A stretch of 15,550 nucleotides of DNA from Actinomycetota bacterium (GTDB taxonomy: Bacteria > Actinomycetota > Thermoleophilia > Solirubrobacterales > 70-9), in the NCBI GenBank assembly GCA_018268695.1, contig JAFDWD010000258.1, positions 1 to 15,550 of the forward strand, read 5' to 3'. This document shows positions 1-7,008 of this stretch, piece after piece. The stretch's first letter is position 1. Every line of letters starts with the position of its first letter. Position numbers and translations under genes: made by a program. The notes beneath the pieces are model-generated. The model saw nothing but the letters and a program-made list of their open reading frames with translations. It had not been told where the DNA came from and ran no database searches.

Positions 1-15
1 CCACGGCCACAGCCA

Positions 16-64
16 GCCCCCCTGCACGCTTGTCTCGATGTGCGAGACAAGCGTGCAGGGGGGC
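16..64. terminator. Perfect 22-bp inverted repeat, probable bidirectional terminator
   Basis: The arms at 16-37 and 43-64 are exact reverse complements over 22 bases and enclose a 5-base loop (38-42, atgtg). Each arm has a run of six C or G at its outer end. The structure lies about 50 bases beyond the stop codon of the minus-strand glycosyltransferase, where a terminator would be expected. There is no U-run on either strand, so it is not a canonical Rho-independent terminator; long GC hairpins without a U tail are known in actinobacteria. A transposon-derived palindrome is the alternative. The rest of 1-114 shows nothing I can assign. Confidence 0.6.
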
Positions 65-114
65 GTGGACGAGACGGCCGTGCTTGACGCCAGCCTTTGC
101 GTCCGATCAACCAG

Positions 115-1299
115 CTAAGCGTCGACGGCGGCCGGAGCGGCCACGCAGCTCTCGACGAAGCCGGCCAGCTCGGCGCCGACGGCGGCCCAGGAATCGGCGT
201 GAGGCGGTGCCAGCTCGGCCGCGGTCCAGGGGTGCTCGACGTGGTCGGCGATCAGCCGGGCCGCGTCCGGCTCGTCCGGGGCGATGGCAAGCCAGGCGGT
301 GTGGTCGCCGGCGAAGTCGGCGAGCGCGTCGTCGCGCTCGGTGTCGGTGACCGCGATCCGCGGGATCGGCAGGGTCAGATACTGGATCGCCTTGCTGGGC
401 AGCAGTTCGCCGAGCTCGTTGCCAAGCACCAGGGCGGCGTCGAACTCGCCGCTCCGCGCGACCACGTCGGCCCAGGGGATCGCGGCGTGGTTGTGGACCT
501 CGATCCCGGCGGGAGCGTCGGCGAGCATCCCCTCGGGGTCGGCGCCGAACTGGTCGAAGCGGATCGTCTCCCAGCGGCCACTGTCCTTCAGCCGGCGGAG
601 CAGGGGCATGATGTCGAGCCGCGCCGCGTAGATCACGCCGAGGTGGACGAGCCGCAGCACCTTCGGATCGGGGGCCGACCGGGCCGGCGGCGGCGCCGCC
701 TCGTCGGGCGCTTCGTAGCCGTTCGGTCGCGCCAGGATCGGCAGGTCCGGATACTTGGCCCGCATCCGCGACGCCTGCTGGGGCGTGGTCAGGATCGCCC
801 CGGCCGCTCCTTCCCAGATCGGCTTCTCGGCCCGCAGCGATCGCCGCGCGGCGATCGTCCGTTCGAGGTCGTCCAGGCCGACCGCCCAAGGGTCTCCCGC
901 ATCGATCACGTACGGGATGCCGGCGGCGCGAAGCCGCGGCGCCGCGATCGCCGCCGGCGACCACGGGGCGACCACCAGGACCGCGGCGTCGGCGGCGGGC
1001 CGCCAGCCGGAGAAACGCTTGCGGGACCACGGCTCCCAGCGATCGAAGAGCGTCTGCGCGACCGCCCAGCTGGCGAAGCTGCGGGCGCGGCTGCGGCCCG
1101 AGGTGCCGCCACCGCCACGATGGCCCTGGGCGGGCATCGAGATCAGCTCGACCTCCCAGCCGCCCCCGAGCGCCTTGATCAGCTGCTGGGTGCGCTGGCC
1201 GCGCGGGGTCATCGCGTCCTCGCCGAACCCCGAGACGATCACCATCCGACGGCGGCGGCTGCTTGATGCGGCGTGATTGGCGGCCGTGGCGTCCGACAT
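115..1299 (-). CDS. Glycosyltransferase, GT-B fold (GT4-like)
   Basis: The 394-residue protein has a plausible GT-B layout. The N-terminal half opens with a basic stretch and a first beta strand (MVIVSGFGEDAM near residues 19-30) and holds a D-A-G-D-P-W segment (133-138). The linker carries R-P-N-G-Y (191-195). The C-terminal half starts near 214 (VLRLVHLGVIYAAR) and holds L-P-S-K-A-I-Q-Y (300-307), resembling the 'PSKlfeY' donor-domain motif of GT4-type enzymes. No signal peptide or membrane segment is seen, so it probably acts at the inner membrane face, adding a sugar to the lipid-linked repeat unit. Donor and acceptor cannot be read. The ATG at 1299 was chosen because a TATCCT -10-like hexamer (1319-1314) lies just upstream; no clear ribosome site is visible and ATG 1245 is also possible. 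The open frame continues to 1722, but that part runs through the palindrome and the opposite gene and is not credible. Confidence 0.75.
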   Translation of the reverse strand: MSDATAANHAASSSRRRRMVIVSGFGEDAMTPRGQRTQQLIKALGGGWEVELISMPAQGHRGGGGTSGRSRARSFASWAVAQTLFDRWEPWSRKRFSGWRPAADAAVLVVAPWSPAAIAAPRLRAAGIPYVIDAGDPWAVGLDDLERTIAARRSLRAEKPIWEGAAGAILTTPQQASRMRAKYPDLPILARPNGYEAPDEAAPPPARSAPDPKVLRLVHLGVIYAARLDIMPLLRRLKDSGRWETIRFDQFGADPEGMLADAPAGIEVHNHAAIPWADVVARSGEFDAALVLGNELGELLPSKAIQYLTLPIPRIAVTDTERDDALADFAGDHTAWLAIAPDEPDAARLIADHVEHPWTAAELAPPHADSWAAVGAELAGFVESCVAAPAAVDA

Positions 1300-1313
1300 C
1301 CGAGTCGGCGGCG

Positions 1314-1319
1314 AGGATA
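1314..1319 (-). promoter_or_regulatory. Possible -10 hexamer for the glycosyltransferase gene
   Basis: On the minus strand these bases read TATCCT, matching the actinobacterial TANNNT -10 form, 14 bases before the proposed ATG at 1299. No convincing -35 is seen upstream. The assignment rests on this single short match and on its position. Confidence 0.3.
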
Positions 1320-1340
1320 GTCGAGAAGGCGGGGCCCGGC

Positions 1341-1426
1341 TAGTGTCCTGACTCATAAGTTGGGTGCCACATCCGGCGAGTGGATCGCCGACCGTGGCAA
1401 GGACCAACTTATGAGTCAGGACACTA
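1341..1426. mobile_element. MITE-like palindromic element with TA at both ends
   Basis: Positions 1341-1363 and 1404-1426 are perfect 23-base inverted repeats. Inside them a second pair (1365-1370 with 1394-1399) and a third (1374-1379 with 1385-1390) also match, leaving a 5-base loop at 1380-1384, so about 35 base pairs can form across 86 bases. Perfect pairing stops exactly at a TA dinucleotide on each side (1341-1342 and 1425-1426), as expected if TA is a target duplication. IS630/Tc1-mariner elements duplicate TA, so the core (1343-1424, 82 bp) may be a miniature element mobilised by such a transposase. No transposase is in the window. A large regulatory hairpin is the alternative. Confidence 0.6.
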
Positions 1427-1430
1427 AATT
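1425..1430 (+). promoter_or_regulatory. Possible -10 hexamer at the palindrome edge
   Basis: TAAATT fits TANNNT and lies 9 bases before the TTG proposed as start of the heparinase-like gene. Its first two bases are the right-hand TA of the palindrome, so the hexamer spans the junction. No good -35 is visible at 16-18 bases upstream. Confidence 0.25.
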
Positions 1431-1439
1431 CCAGCCATC

Positions 1440-3374
1440 TTGAGATCTCACCGGCGTAACCCCGGGGCGTTGCTGGGACGGGTGCGCGCCGCCGGCCCGC
1501 GTCGGATCGCGGCTGCGCTCGGCCGCCGCACCATCGATCCGGTGCGCGCCCGGATCCGCGCCCGCCGGCTCGCCCGCAGGCCGCCGAGCGTCGGCCGGGA
1601 GGAGCTGCGACGGGCGTTGGGTGGGCTCGAGCTCGCCGACGCCCTCCGCGGCCCGGCGCTGCGGGCGCTCCCCACCGTGGCCCGCTTCGAGGATTCGCTG
1701 GCCGGGCTCGACGCCGCCGCACGCCAGGACCTGCTGGACCGAGCCGACGCGGTCGCGGCCCATCGGTTCGACCTCCTCGGGTCCGGGCCGACCGAGCTCG
1801 GGCCCCGGATCGACTGGAGCGCCGACTTCCTCCACGGCCACCGCTGGGAGATGAGATACGCGGACCTTCTGCCGACCTACGTTCCGGGCGCGGACGTGAA
1901 GATGCCGTGGGAGCTCTCGCGCTCCCAGCACCTGCCGCTGCTGGCGGCGGCCTTCCGCCTCACCGGCGACGAGGCCTACCTCGATGAGCTGGGAGCGCAG
2001 CTGAGCGCCTGGGTCGAGGCCAACCCGGTCGAGTTCGGGGTCAACTGGGTCTGCACCATGGACGTCGCCATCCGCGCCGCCAACTGGGTCGCCGCGCTGG
2101 TCATCGCCGGCCCCGAGGCGGCTTCCCGACCGTGGGCAGAGCCGGTGGCGGCATCGCTCCTGCTGCACGGCCGCTTCATCCGCGAGCACCCGGAGTGGGC
2201 GCCGGTGCGTAGCAACCACTACCTCTCCGACGTCGTCGGCCTGCTGGTCGTCGCCGCCCTCTTCCGCGAGGGAGCGGAGGGAGCGGCCTGGCTGGACTGG
2301 GCCCGCGGGGAGCTGCTCGCCGAGATGGACCACGAGGTACGTGCGGACGGTTGCGCCCACGAGGCCTCGATCCCCTACCACCGGCTGGTGACCGAGTTGT
2401 TCATCTGCGGTGCCGACGTCCTCCGCGCCGACCCGGCGAAGGCACCCCCGTCCTCCTTCGACCGCAAGCTCGACCTGATGCTCGCCTTCACCGCCGCCTA
2501 CACCCGCCCCGACGGGCTGGCGCCCCAGATCGGCGACAACGACGACGGCCGCTTCCTGCCGCTCGACGACTACGGCAAGGCCGACCCGCGCGACCATCGC
2601 CACCTCTTCCGCCAGGCCGGACGGACGCCCCCACCGGCGGACGCGGCCGGTTCCGCCGCGTTTCCGGCCGGCGGCTACTACGTCCTCCGTGGCGGTGCGA
2701 CCTACCTGCTGGTCCGCTGCGGCGACACCGGCCTCGGCGGCGAGGGCGGCCATGCCCACAACGACCAGCTGTCCTTCGAGCTCTCGCACCGCGGCGTGCC
2801 GTTGATCGAGGACCCAGGCGCCTTTCGCTACGCCCCCGACCCGACGCTCCGCAAACGCTTCCGATCGACCGCCTTCCACGCAACCATGCAGCCCGACGGC
2901 GAGGAGCAGAACCCGCTTCCCGAGCCGCCGCGCTTCCCGCTCGGCGATCGCACCCGGGCGGAGGCGATCGCCTTTGAGGCGGACGGCCCGCGGCCGAGCT
3001 TCGAAGGGCTTCACCACGGCTTCGAGCACCTCGCGGCGCCGCTCCGGTACCGGCGGCGCCTCGAGCTCGACCCGGAGGCCGAGGCGCTGACGATCGTCGA
3101 CACCGTGGCCGGCGCCGGACCGCACGACCTCCTCTGGACCTTCCCCCTGGGGGCGAACGAGGGAGTCGAGACGGAGCCGGACGGAGTGACCGTGACCTTC
3201 GCGACGACGCGGATGAGGATCGAGGGCGCGGGGGTCGAGTTCGCGGTCGCCGAGGAGCTCTACTCGCCCCGCTACGGAGTGATGGAACCGCGAGCGTTCG
3301 TCCGCGCCCGGGGCCAGGGCACCGGAGGCGAGCAGGCCTTCAGATTCCGCATCACGATGCGGGATAGGGCCTGA
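1440..3374 (+). CDS. Heparinase II/III-like polysaccharide lyase
   Basis: The 644-residue protein matches the two-part layout of heparinase II/III and related alginate lyases: an alpha-toroid N-terminal half followed by a beta-sandwich half. Family landmarks are N-W-V-C-T-M-D-V-A-I-R (202-212), S-N-H-Y-L-S-D (258-264), Y-H-R (313-315), G-D-N-D-D-G-R (365-371) and G-H-A-H-N-D-Q-L-S-F (437-446); the Asn/His, Tyr and second His clusters are those used by this family for beta-elimination next to a uronic acid. No signal peptide is evident, and the N-terminus is Arg-rich, as in many homologues in exopolysaccharide clusters. The start is uncertain: TTG 1440 gives the longest frame, while TTG 1470 or GTG 1482 are alternatives; none has a clear ribosome site. 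It heads a run of three lyase genes, 46 bases before the next. Substrate is unknown. Confidence 0.88.
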   Translation: MRSHRRNPGALLGRVRAAGPRRIAAALGRRTIDPVRARIRARRLARRPPSVGREELRRALGGLELADALRGPALRALPTVARFEDSLAGLDAAARQDLLDRADAVAAHRFDLLGSGPTELGPRIDWSADFLHGHRWEMRYADLLPTYVPGADVKMPWELSRSQHLPLLAAAFRLTGDEAYLDELGAQLSAWVEANPVEFGVNWVCTMDVAIRAANWVAALVIAGPEAASRPWAEPVAASLLLHGRFIREHPEWAPVRSNHYLSDVVGLLVVAALFREGAEGAAWLDWARGELLAEMDHEVRADGCAHEASIPYHRLVTELFICGADVLRADPAKAPPSSFDRKLDLMLAFTAAYTRPDGLAPQIGDNDDGRFLPLDDYGKADPRDHRHLFRQAGRTPPPADAAGSAAFPAGGYYVLRGGATYLLVRCGDTGLGGEGGHAHNDQLSFELSHRGVPLIEDPGAFRYAPDPTLRKRFRSTAFHATMQPDGEEQNPLPEPPRFPLGDRTRAEAIAFEADGPRPSFEGLHHGFEHLAAPLRYRRRLELDPEAEALTIVDTVAGAGPHDLLWTFPLGANEGVETEPDGVTVTFATTRMRIEGAGVEFAVAEELYSPRYGVMEPRAFVRARGQGTGGEQAFRFRITMRDRA

Positions 3375-3408
3375 GAGACGCTTTTGCCGACGCTTTAAGG
3401 ACGGCTCA

Positions 3409-3414
3409 TAGACT
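3409..3414 (+). promoter_or_regulatory. Leaderless-type -10 (TAGACT) for the lyase lipoprotein gene
   Basis: TAGACT is followed by 6 bases and then the GTG at 3421, so transcription would begin at or next to the start codon, as in leaderless actinobacterial mRNAs. The identical hexamer stands 7 bases before the start codon of the dehydrogenase gene at 15447. A TTGCCG at 3384-3389 is a weak -35 candidate at a long 19-base spacing. Confidence 0.45.
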
Positions 3415-3420
3415 TCGCCG

Positions 3421-4263
3421 GTGCCCCCCGGGTCTCCCCTTCTCCGCCGGCGCCTCCTGCCGCGGATCATCGTCCTCGGCCTCGCCGCCACCGCGCTGGC
3501 GGTCGCCGTGGTGTCCTGCGGAGGCGGCAGCGAGGCCGACGGGAGCACCGCCTCGACCGCGACCGCCTCGACGCGCAAGGCGTCCACCTCGCAACTCGAA
3601 GGTCCGAAGATGCCGGGGAAGGTCGTGTTCGTGAGCAACTTCGAACGCGAAGGCTTCCCTGAATGGTTCATGCAGGCGCTGCCCCACCGAGCCCGCATCG
3701 TCCACCGGCAACCTTACGAAGGCGACGGCAACGCCCTCTTCGAAGTGCGCCCCGGGGACGTCGAGCCGCAGACCGGCTCCCAGCGCGCCGAGGGCACCGG
3801 CCCGACCTTCGAAGAAGGCGACGACATCTACGTCCGCACCGCGTTCCGCATCCCCAAGGACAACAGCTTCCAGGGGCCGTGGCAGCTGATCCAGCAGTTC
3901 CACGAGGCCGAAGGCTGGGGCGGATCTCCCGGCACCGCCATCTTCCTCACCTCCGACCGCCGGATCCGGATCGGCCATGGCGATGCCACCGAGCTCGATT
4001 GGCAGTCGAAGCCGCTGGCGACCGAACGCTGGTACGACCTCACCTACCGGGTCAAGTTCTCCAGCGATCCGAAGGTCGGCTTCATGGAAGTCTGGTTCGA
4101 CGGCAAGAAGCAGCGGCTCCGCGACGGCCATTTCCGTCAGTACGGCTTCACCACGCAGATGAAGCACACCTATCTGAAGACCGGCATCTACCGCTCCCGC
4201 TACAGCCACGGCATCAGCAGGATCGAAGACGACTCCTTGGTCATCACGGAGCTGCCCCACTAG
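3421..4263 (+). CDS. Heparin lyase I-like polysaccharide lyase, lipoprotein
   Basis: The 280-residue protein begins with an Arg-rich n-region and hydrophobic stretch ending in V-V-S-C, so Cys33 is the probable lipidated residue, anchored on the outer face of the membrane. A Ser/Thr-rich linker (about 34-60) leads to a single catalytic domain (about 65-280) resembling the PF14099 polysaccharide lyase fold shared by heparin lyase I and glucuronan lyases: R-P-G-D-V-E (about 117-122), G-S-Q-R-A-E, E-E-G-D-D-I-Y-V-R, G-P-W-Q-L-I-Q-Q-F-H, R-W-Y-D-L-T-Y-R-V and T-G-I-Y-R-S. Such enzymes cleave uronate-containing chains by beta-elimination. The GTG start fits the leaderless-type -10 just upstream. 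The next gene encodes a clear paralogue. Likely role: trimming or releasing polymer outside the cell. Lyase family is fairly sure; the substrate is not. Confidence 0.82.
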   Translation: MPPGSPLLRRRLLPRIIVLGLAATALAVAVVSCGGGSEADGSTASTATASTRKASTSQLEGPKMPGKVVFVSNFEREGFPEWFMQALPHRARIVHRQPYEGDGNALFEVRPGDVEPQTGSQRAEGTGPTFEEGDDIYVRTAFRIPKDNSFQGPWQLIQQFHEAEGWGGSPGTAIFLTSDRRIRIGHGDATELDWQSKPLATERWYDLTYRVKFSSDPKVGFMEVWFDGKKQRLRDGHFRQYGFTTQMKHTYLKTGIYRSRYSHGISRIEDDSLVITELPH

Positions 4264-4380
4264 ACCGTCCAGCCGGTCCGCACCATAGGGTGTGGATATC
4301 CGTCCAGTCGGGTATGGCCAATCCGTCCAATGAGGCAGCGGGGCATCCAGAGACCTTTGACCGGCCCCGATGGGTGCGCC
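4264..4380 (+). other. Short gap between the two lyase genes
   Basis: This 117-base gap has no credible gene. TAGGGT at 4286-4291 is a -10-like hexamer, but no -35 partner is seen. TTGACC at 4357-4362 lies too close to the ATG at 4381 to serve as its -35. An in-frame ATG at 4330 would add 17 residues ahead of the signal peptide and is disfavoured. Confidence 0.4.
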
Positions 4381-5328
4381 ATGGTGCCCCGCCGTCGGCT
4401 GCTCGCCGCGATCGCCTCGGTCCTGGCCTGCGGCCTCCTCATGATGCCCGCGGGAGCGGTGGCCGCGGGCGCCAAGCAGGGCCGCGACGGCTCCCATAAG
4501 CGCCACCACCATCGCCACCACCACGCACATCGTGCTCACAAGCACAAGCACAAGCACGCCACCAAGCGGATCAACGGACGCACCTCCAAGGCGCCCGCGG
4601 CCGGCCCACCGAGCGGGCTCCCGGCGACCCAGGCTGAATCGCCCCCGCCCCCGACGCCGCCGGCCCCGGAAGGCACGGTCACCTTCGCCGAGCTGTTCGA
4701 CGGCAGCTTCTCCGGCCTGCTCGTGCAGTCCCTCCCCACCCGGGCGACGATCAACCCGGCTCATCCCTACGAGGGCAGCGGCGCCGGCCGCTTTGAAGTG
4801 CGCCCGGGCGATGTCGAGCCGGAAACCGGCTCACAGCGGTCCGAGATCACCGGTCCGACCTTCCACGAAGGCGAAGACATCTACGTCCGCGACGACATCC
4901 GCGTGCCCTTCGGCTACACCTTCCAGGGTCCTTGGCAGCTGATCGACCAGCTGCACGAGACGCCGTGGTCGGGCTCACCGGGGATCGCCACCTTCCTCGA
5001 TTCCGCCAGGCGGCTCAGCTTCGGCGCCGGCGACGGCTCACCGTCGTTCTGGCGGGGGGCCCAGCTCGAAGAAGAACGCTGGTATGACCTGGCCTACCGG
5101 GTCAACCTCGCGCGCGACCCGAGTCAAGGATTCGTCGAACTGTGGCTCGACGGGGCTCAGCAGACCCTCCTGAACGGGCAGACCCGGATGTACGGGGAAA
5201 CCATCCAGGCCGCGGAAACGTATCTGAAGGCCGGCATCTACCGGAGCGCCTCCAGCACGGGCGTCAGCGTCGTCGAACACGACAACATCGTGGTCGGCAC
5301 TTCACTGGCCGCGGTGATGTCCGACTAG
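4381..5328 (+). CDS. Secreted heparin lyase I-like lyase with His-rich linker
   Basis: The 315-residue protein has a signal peptide (Arg4-Arg6, hydrophobic 7-22, cleavage probably after A-V-A near 28). A basic segment with 12 His among residues 39-59 follows, then a Pro-rich stretch (about 68-98) and the lyase domain (about 100-310). That domain repeats its upstream neighbour's motifs: V-R-P-G-D-V-E-P, G-S-Q-R-S-E, E-G-E-D-I-Y-V-R, F-Q-G-P-W-Q-L-I, R-W-Y-D-L-A-Y-R-V and A-G-I-Y-R-S. The two therefore look like a tandem duplication that diverged in targeting: the first lipid-anchored, this one probably released or bound to the wall or polymer through its cationic linker. The start at 4381 places Met directly before the signal peptide. 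Cys17 lies inside the hydrophobic core with more hydrophobic residues after it, so a lipoprotein is unlikely. Substrate is unknown; uronate polymers are the family norm. Confidence 0.8.
   Translation: MVPRRRLLAAIASVLACGLLMMPAGAVAAGAKQGRDGSHKRHHHRHHHAHRAHKHKHKHATKRINGRTSKAPAAGPPSGLPATQAESPPPPTPPAPEGTVTFAELFDGSFSGLLVQSLPTRATINPAHPYEGSGAGRFEVRPGDVEPETGSQRSEITGPTFHEGEDIYVRDDIRVPFGYTFQGPWQLIDQLHETPWSGSPGIATFLDSARRLSFGAGDGSPSFWRGAQLEEERWYDLAYRVNLARDPSQGFVELWLDGAQQTLLNGQTRMYGETIQAAETYLKAGIYRSASSTGVSVVEHDNIVVGTSLAAVMSD
4537..4557 (+). repeat. Tandem 6-base repeat encoding His-Lys units
   Basis: Three copies of the unit cacaag followed by cac encode alternating His and Lys within the His-rich linker of the secreted lyase. 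Such a run can change length by slippage, so the number of His-Lys pairs may vary between strains. Confidence 0.6.
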
Positions 5329-5515
5329 GCCGTTTGCCGGGTTTTGCCCAGGGGCGCCGAGGTTCCCCGCGCATCGAACCTGAGGCCTCTATGGTTGGGG
5401 TGGGTGGCATTTCCCATTCTCAAGTCTCGTGTCCTGAGGACGATATCTACAGCGTGAACCCCGCACCGCCGACAGAGCATCGGGTCGACCTCCCGTCCGA
5501 TCGGTGAGACCGGCG
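5329..5515 (+). other. 187-base gap upstream of the assembly operon
   Basis: No gene is credible here. The gap contains a weak stem (5360-5365 with 5376-5381, 10-base loop), an 11-base palindrome gtcctgaggac (5431-5441) followed directly by gatatc (5442-5447), and TATCTA (5444-5449), which could be part of a promoter although no -35 fits. It is the likely site of the promoter for the three genes that follow. No riboswitch or strong terminator is recognised. Confidence 0.35.
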
Positions 5516-6973
5516 ATGGAGAGTTCGACCGCCACCAGCACCGGAACGCGAGCCAGCGATCTGCGCCTTCCCGCATCCGCGTTGAAGGCACGCCGCCGTG
5601 GCATCGTCCTCGGCCACCGACTGTGGGCCGCGGACCTGATCTCCGCCCTGCTGGCGGGCTTGATCGCGGGCGTGATCTTCGAGCCTGGCGCCAGCGCCCC
5701 GGCGATCATCGGCTTCGGGTTGATCACCGCGGCCCTCTGGAGCTTCCTCTCCTTCGCCCTCGGCCTGCATAGCGGTGACCGCCTCAGCGCCTGGGCCTCC
5801 TCGCTGAACGAAGTGGCACCCTTCTGCGTCGGGCTGATGCTCCTCAGCTGGCCCGTCTTCGGTGCCGCCGCCCTTCTGCAACTGGGATCTCCGGCGGCGA
5901 CCGCCCTCTCCTGCATGGTGCTCCTGGGCCTCATCGACGTCGCCTGCCGGACGGTCGTGCGCACCCGCATCCACCGGGTCGCCGACCTGCGGCAGCGGAC
6001 GCTGATCCTCGGCTCCGGGATGGTCGCCGGCCAACTGATCGGCAAGCTGCGCAACAACAGCCAGTACGGCCTCGTCCCGATCGGCGTCGTCGACGACGAC
6101 TACCACCCGATCGGCGAAGTCGACCTGCCCCTCCTCGGTGGCTTCTCCGAACTCTCCCAGCTCTTGATCGGGCGGCGGATCGACCGGGTGATCATCGCCT
6201 TCTCGCGGGCGAGCCACGAGCAGCTCCTGACCGCGATCCGGACCTGTCGCGATGCCGGCGTCGCCATCGACGTCGTGCCCCGGCTCTTCGAGTTCCTGGA
6301 CGGGGCGCGCGCCCTGGACCAGGTCGGCGGCCTCCCCTTGATCTCGCTCGGCCCGGCGCGCCTGACCCGCAGCGCCCAACTCGCCAAGCGCACCGTCGAC
6401 ATCGCGGGCTCCGCCCTCGCGCTCATCGTCCTGTCGCCGATCCTGCTCGCGGTGATGGCGGCGATCCGGATCGAGTCCCCCGGTCCCGTCTTCTTCCGCC
6501 AGCGTCGCGCCGGCCGCTACAACGAGCCCTTCGAGGTGCTCAAGTTCCGCTCGATGTACGAGGACGCGGAGGAGCGGAAGACGTCGCTCGAAGAAGAGAA
6601 CGAGTCGACCGACGGCGTGATGTTCAAGATCCGCGACGACCCGCGGATCACCAGGGTGGGCCGGCTGATCCGCCGCACCTCGATCGACGAGCTGCCGCAG
6701 CTGGTCAACGTCCTGCGCGGAGACATGAGCCTGGTCGGCCCCCGGCCGATCATCTTCCGCGAGGCGGAGGCGCTCGAAGACTGGCACCTGCGTCGGGCCG
6801 AGCTGCGACCCGGGCTGACCGGGCCATGGCAGATCTACGGACGCTCGCAGAGCCCCTTTCAGGAGATGGTTCGTTTCGATTACCAGTACGTCGCCGGCTG
6901 GTCGCTGGCCCGGGACATCGAGATCCTGATCGCCACGCTTCCCGCCGTGCTCTCCGGGCGCGGCGCCTACTGA
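5516..6973 (+). CDS. Polyprenyl glycosylphosphotransferase (initiating enzyme)
   Basis: The 485-residue inner-membrane enzyme transfers a sugar-1-phosphate from a nucleotide sugar to undecaprenyl phosphate, starting the lipid-linked repeat unit. Layout follows the WbaP/PssY-like large form: about four N-terminal membrane segments (roughly 33-135), a Rossmann-like domain beginning T-L-I-L-G-S-G (about 161-280), then the catalytic PF02397 domain. Within it K-R-T-V-D-I (291-296) leads into a further hydrophobic helix, then K-F-R-S-M (343-347), D-E-L-P-Q-L (391-396, the conserved Asp-Glu pair), S-L-V-G-P-R-P (405-411) and R-P-G-L-T-G-P-W-Q are all present. The key residues are intact. ATG 5516 was preferred; GTG 5504 in frame is possible, and neither has a strong ribosome site. 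The next gene follows after 35 bases. The sugar transferred cannot be deduced. Confidence 0.93.
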   Translation: MESSTATSTGTRASDLRLPASALKARRRGIVLGHRLWAADLISALLAGLIAGVIFEPGASAPAIIGFGLITAALWSFLSFALGLHSGDRLSAWASSLNEVAPFCVGLMLLSWPVFGAAALLQLGSPAATALSCMVLLGLIDVACRTVVRTRIHRVADLRQRTLILGSGMVAGQLIGKLRNNSQYGLVPIGVVDDDYHPIGEVDLPLLGGFSELSQLLIGRRIDRVIIAFSRASHEQLLTAIRTCRDAGVAIDVVPRLFEFLDGARALDQVGGLPLISLGPARLTRSAQLAKRTVDIAGSALALIVLSPILLAVMAAIRIESPGPVFFRQRRAGRYNEPFEVLKFRSMYEDAEERKTSLEEENESTDGVMFKIRDDPRITRVGRLIRRTSIDELPQLVNVLRGDMSLVGPRPIIFREAEALEDWHLRRAELRPGLTGPWQIYGRSQSPFQEMVRFDYQYVAGWSLARDIEILIATLPAVLSGRGAY

Positions 6974-7008
6974 TTCCCCCAATCTTGCCTTGAGGAACCG
7001 AAATTAAG

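Noticed and set aside
97..1266. A 389-residue plus-strand frame opposite the first glycosyltransferase
   Set aside because: Composition is low-complexity Arg/Gly/Asp with no motifs, while the minus-strand frame has a coherent GT-B layout.
1300..1722. N-terminal extension of the first glycosyltransferase up to 1722
   Set aside because: The added 141 residues read through the MITE-like palindrome and into the opposite gene and look like random Arg/Ala/Pro sequence.
1416..3698. A 760-residue open frame on the minus strand opposite the heparinase-like gene
   Set aside because: It is a shadow frame typical of high-GC DNA. It has no recognisable domain, an Arg/Gly/Val-rich composition, and it opposes a gene with clear family motifs.
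1440..5328. An alginate-degrading catabolic operon
   Set aside because: There is no uronate transporter, oligo-lyase or KDG pathway gene. The neighbours are synthesis and export genes, so trimming or release is more likely than feeding.
5431..5441. A second copy of the MITE end, since gtgtcctga near 5429 resembles the element terminus
   Set aside because: Only nine bases match and no partner arm is nearby; it is most likely chance.
5329..5515. A riboswitch or structured leader before the assembly operon
   Set aside because: Only short weak stems are present and no known aptamer core could be recognised.
5447..6982. A 511-residue minus-strand frame opposite the phosphotransferase gene
   Set aside because: The plus strand carries every PF02397 signature; the reverse frame is rich in Asp, Gly and Gln with no domain.
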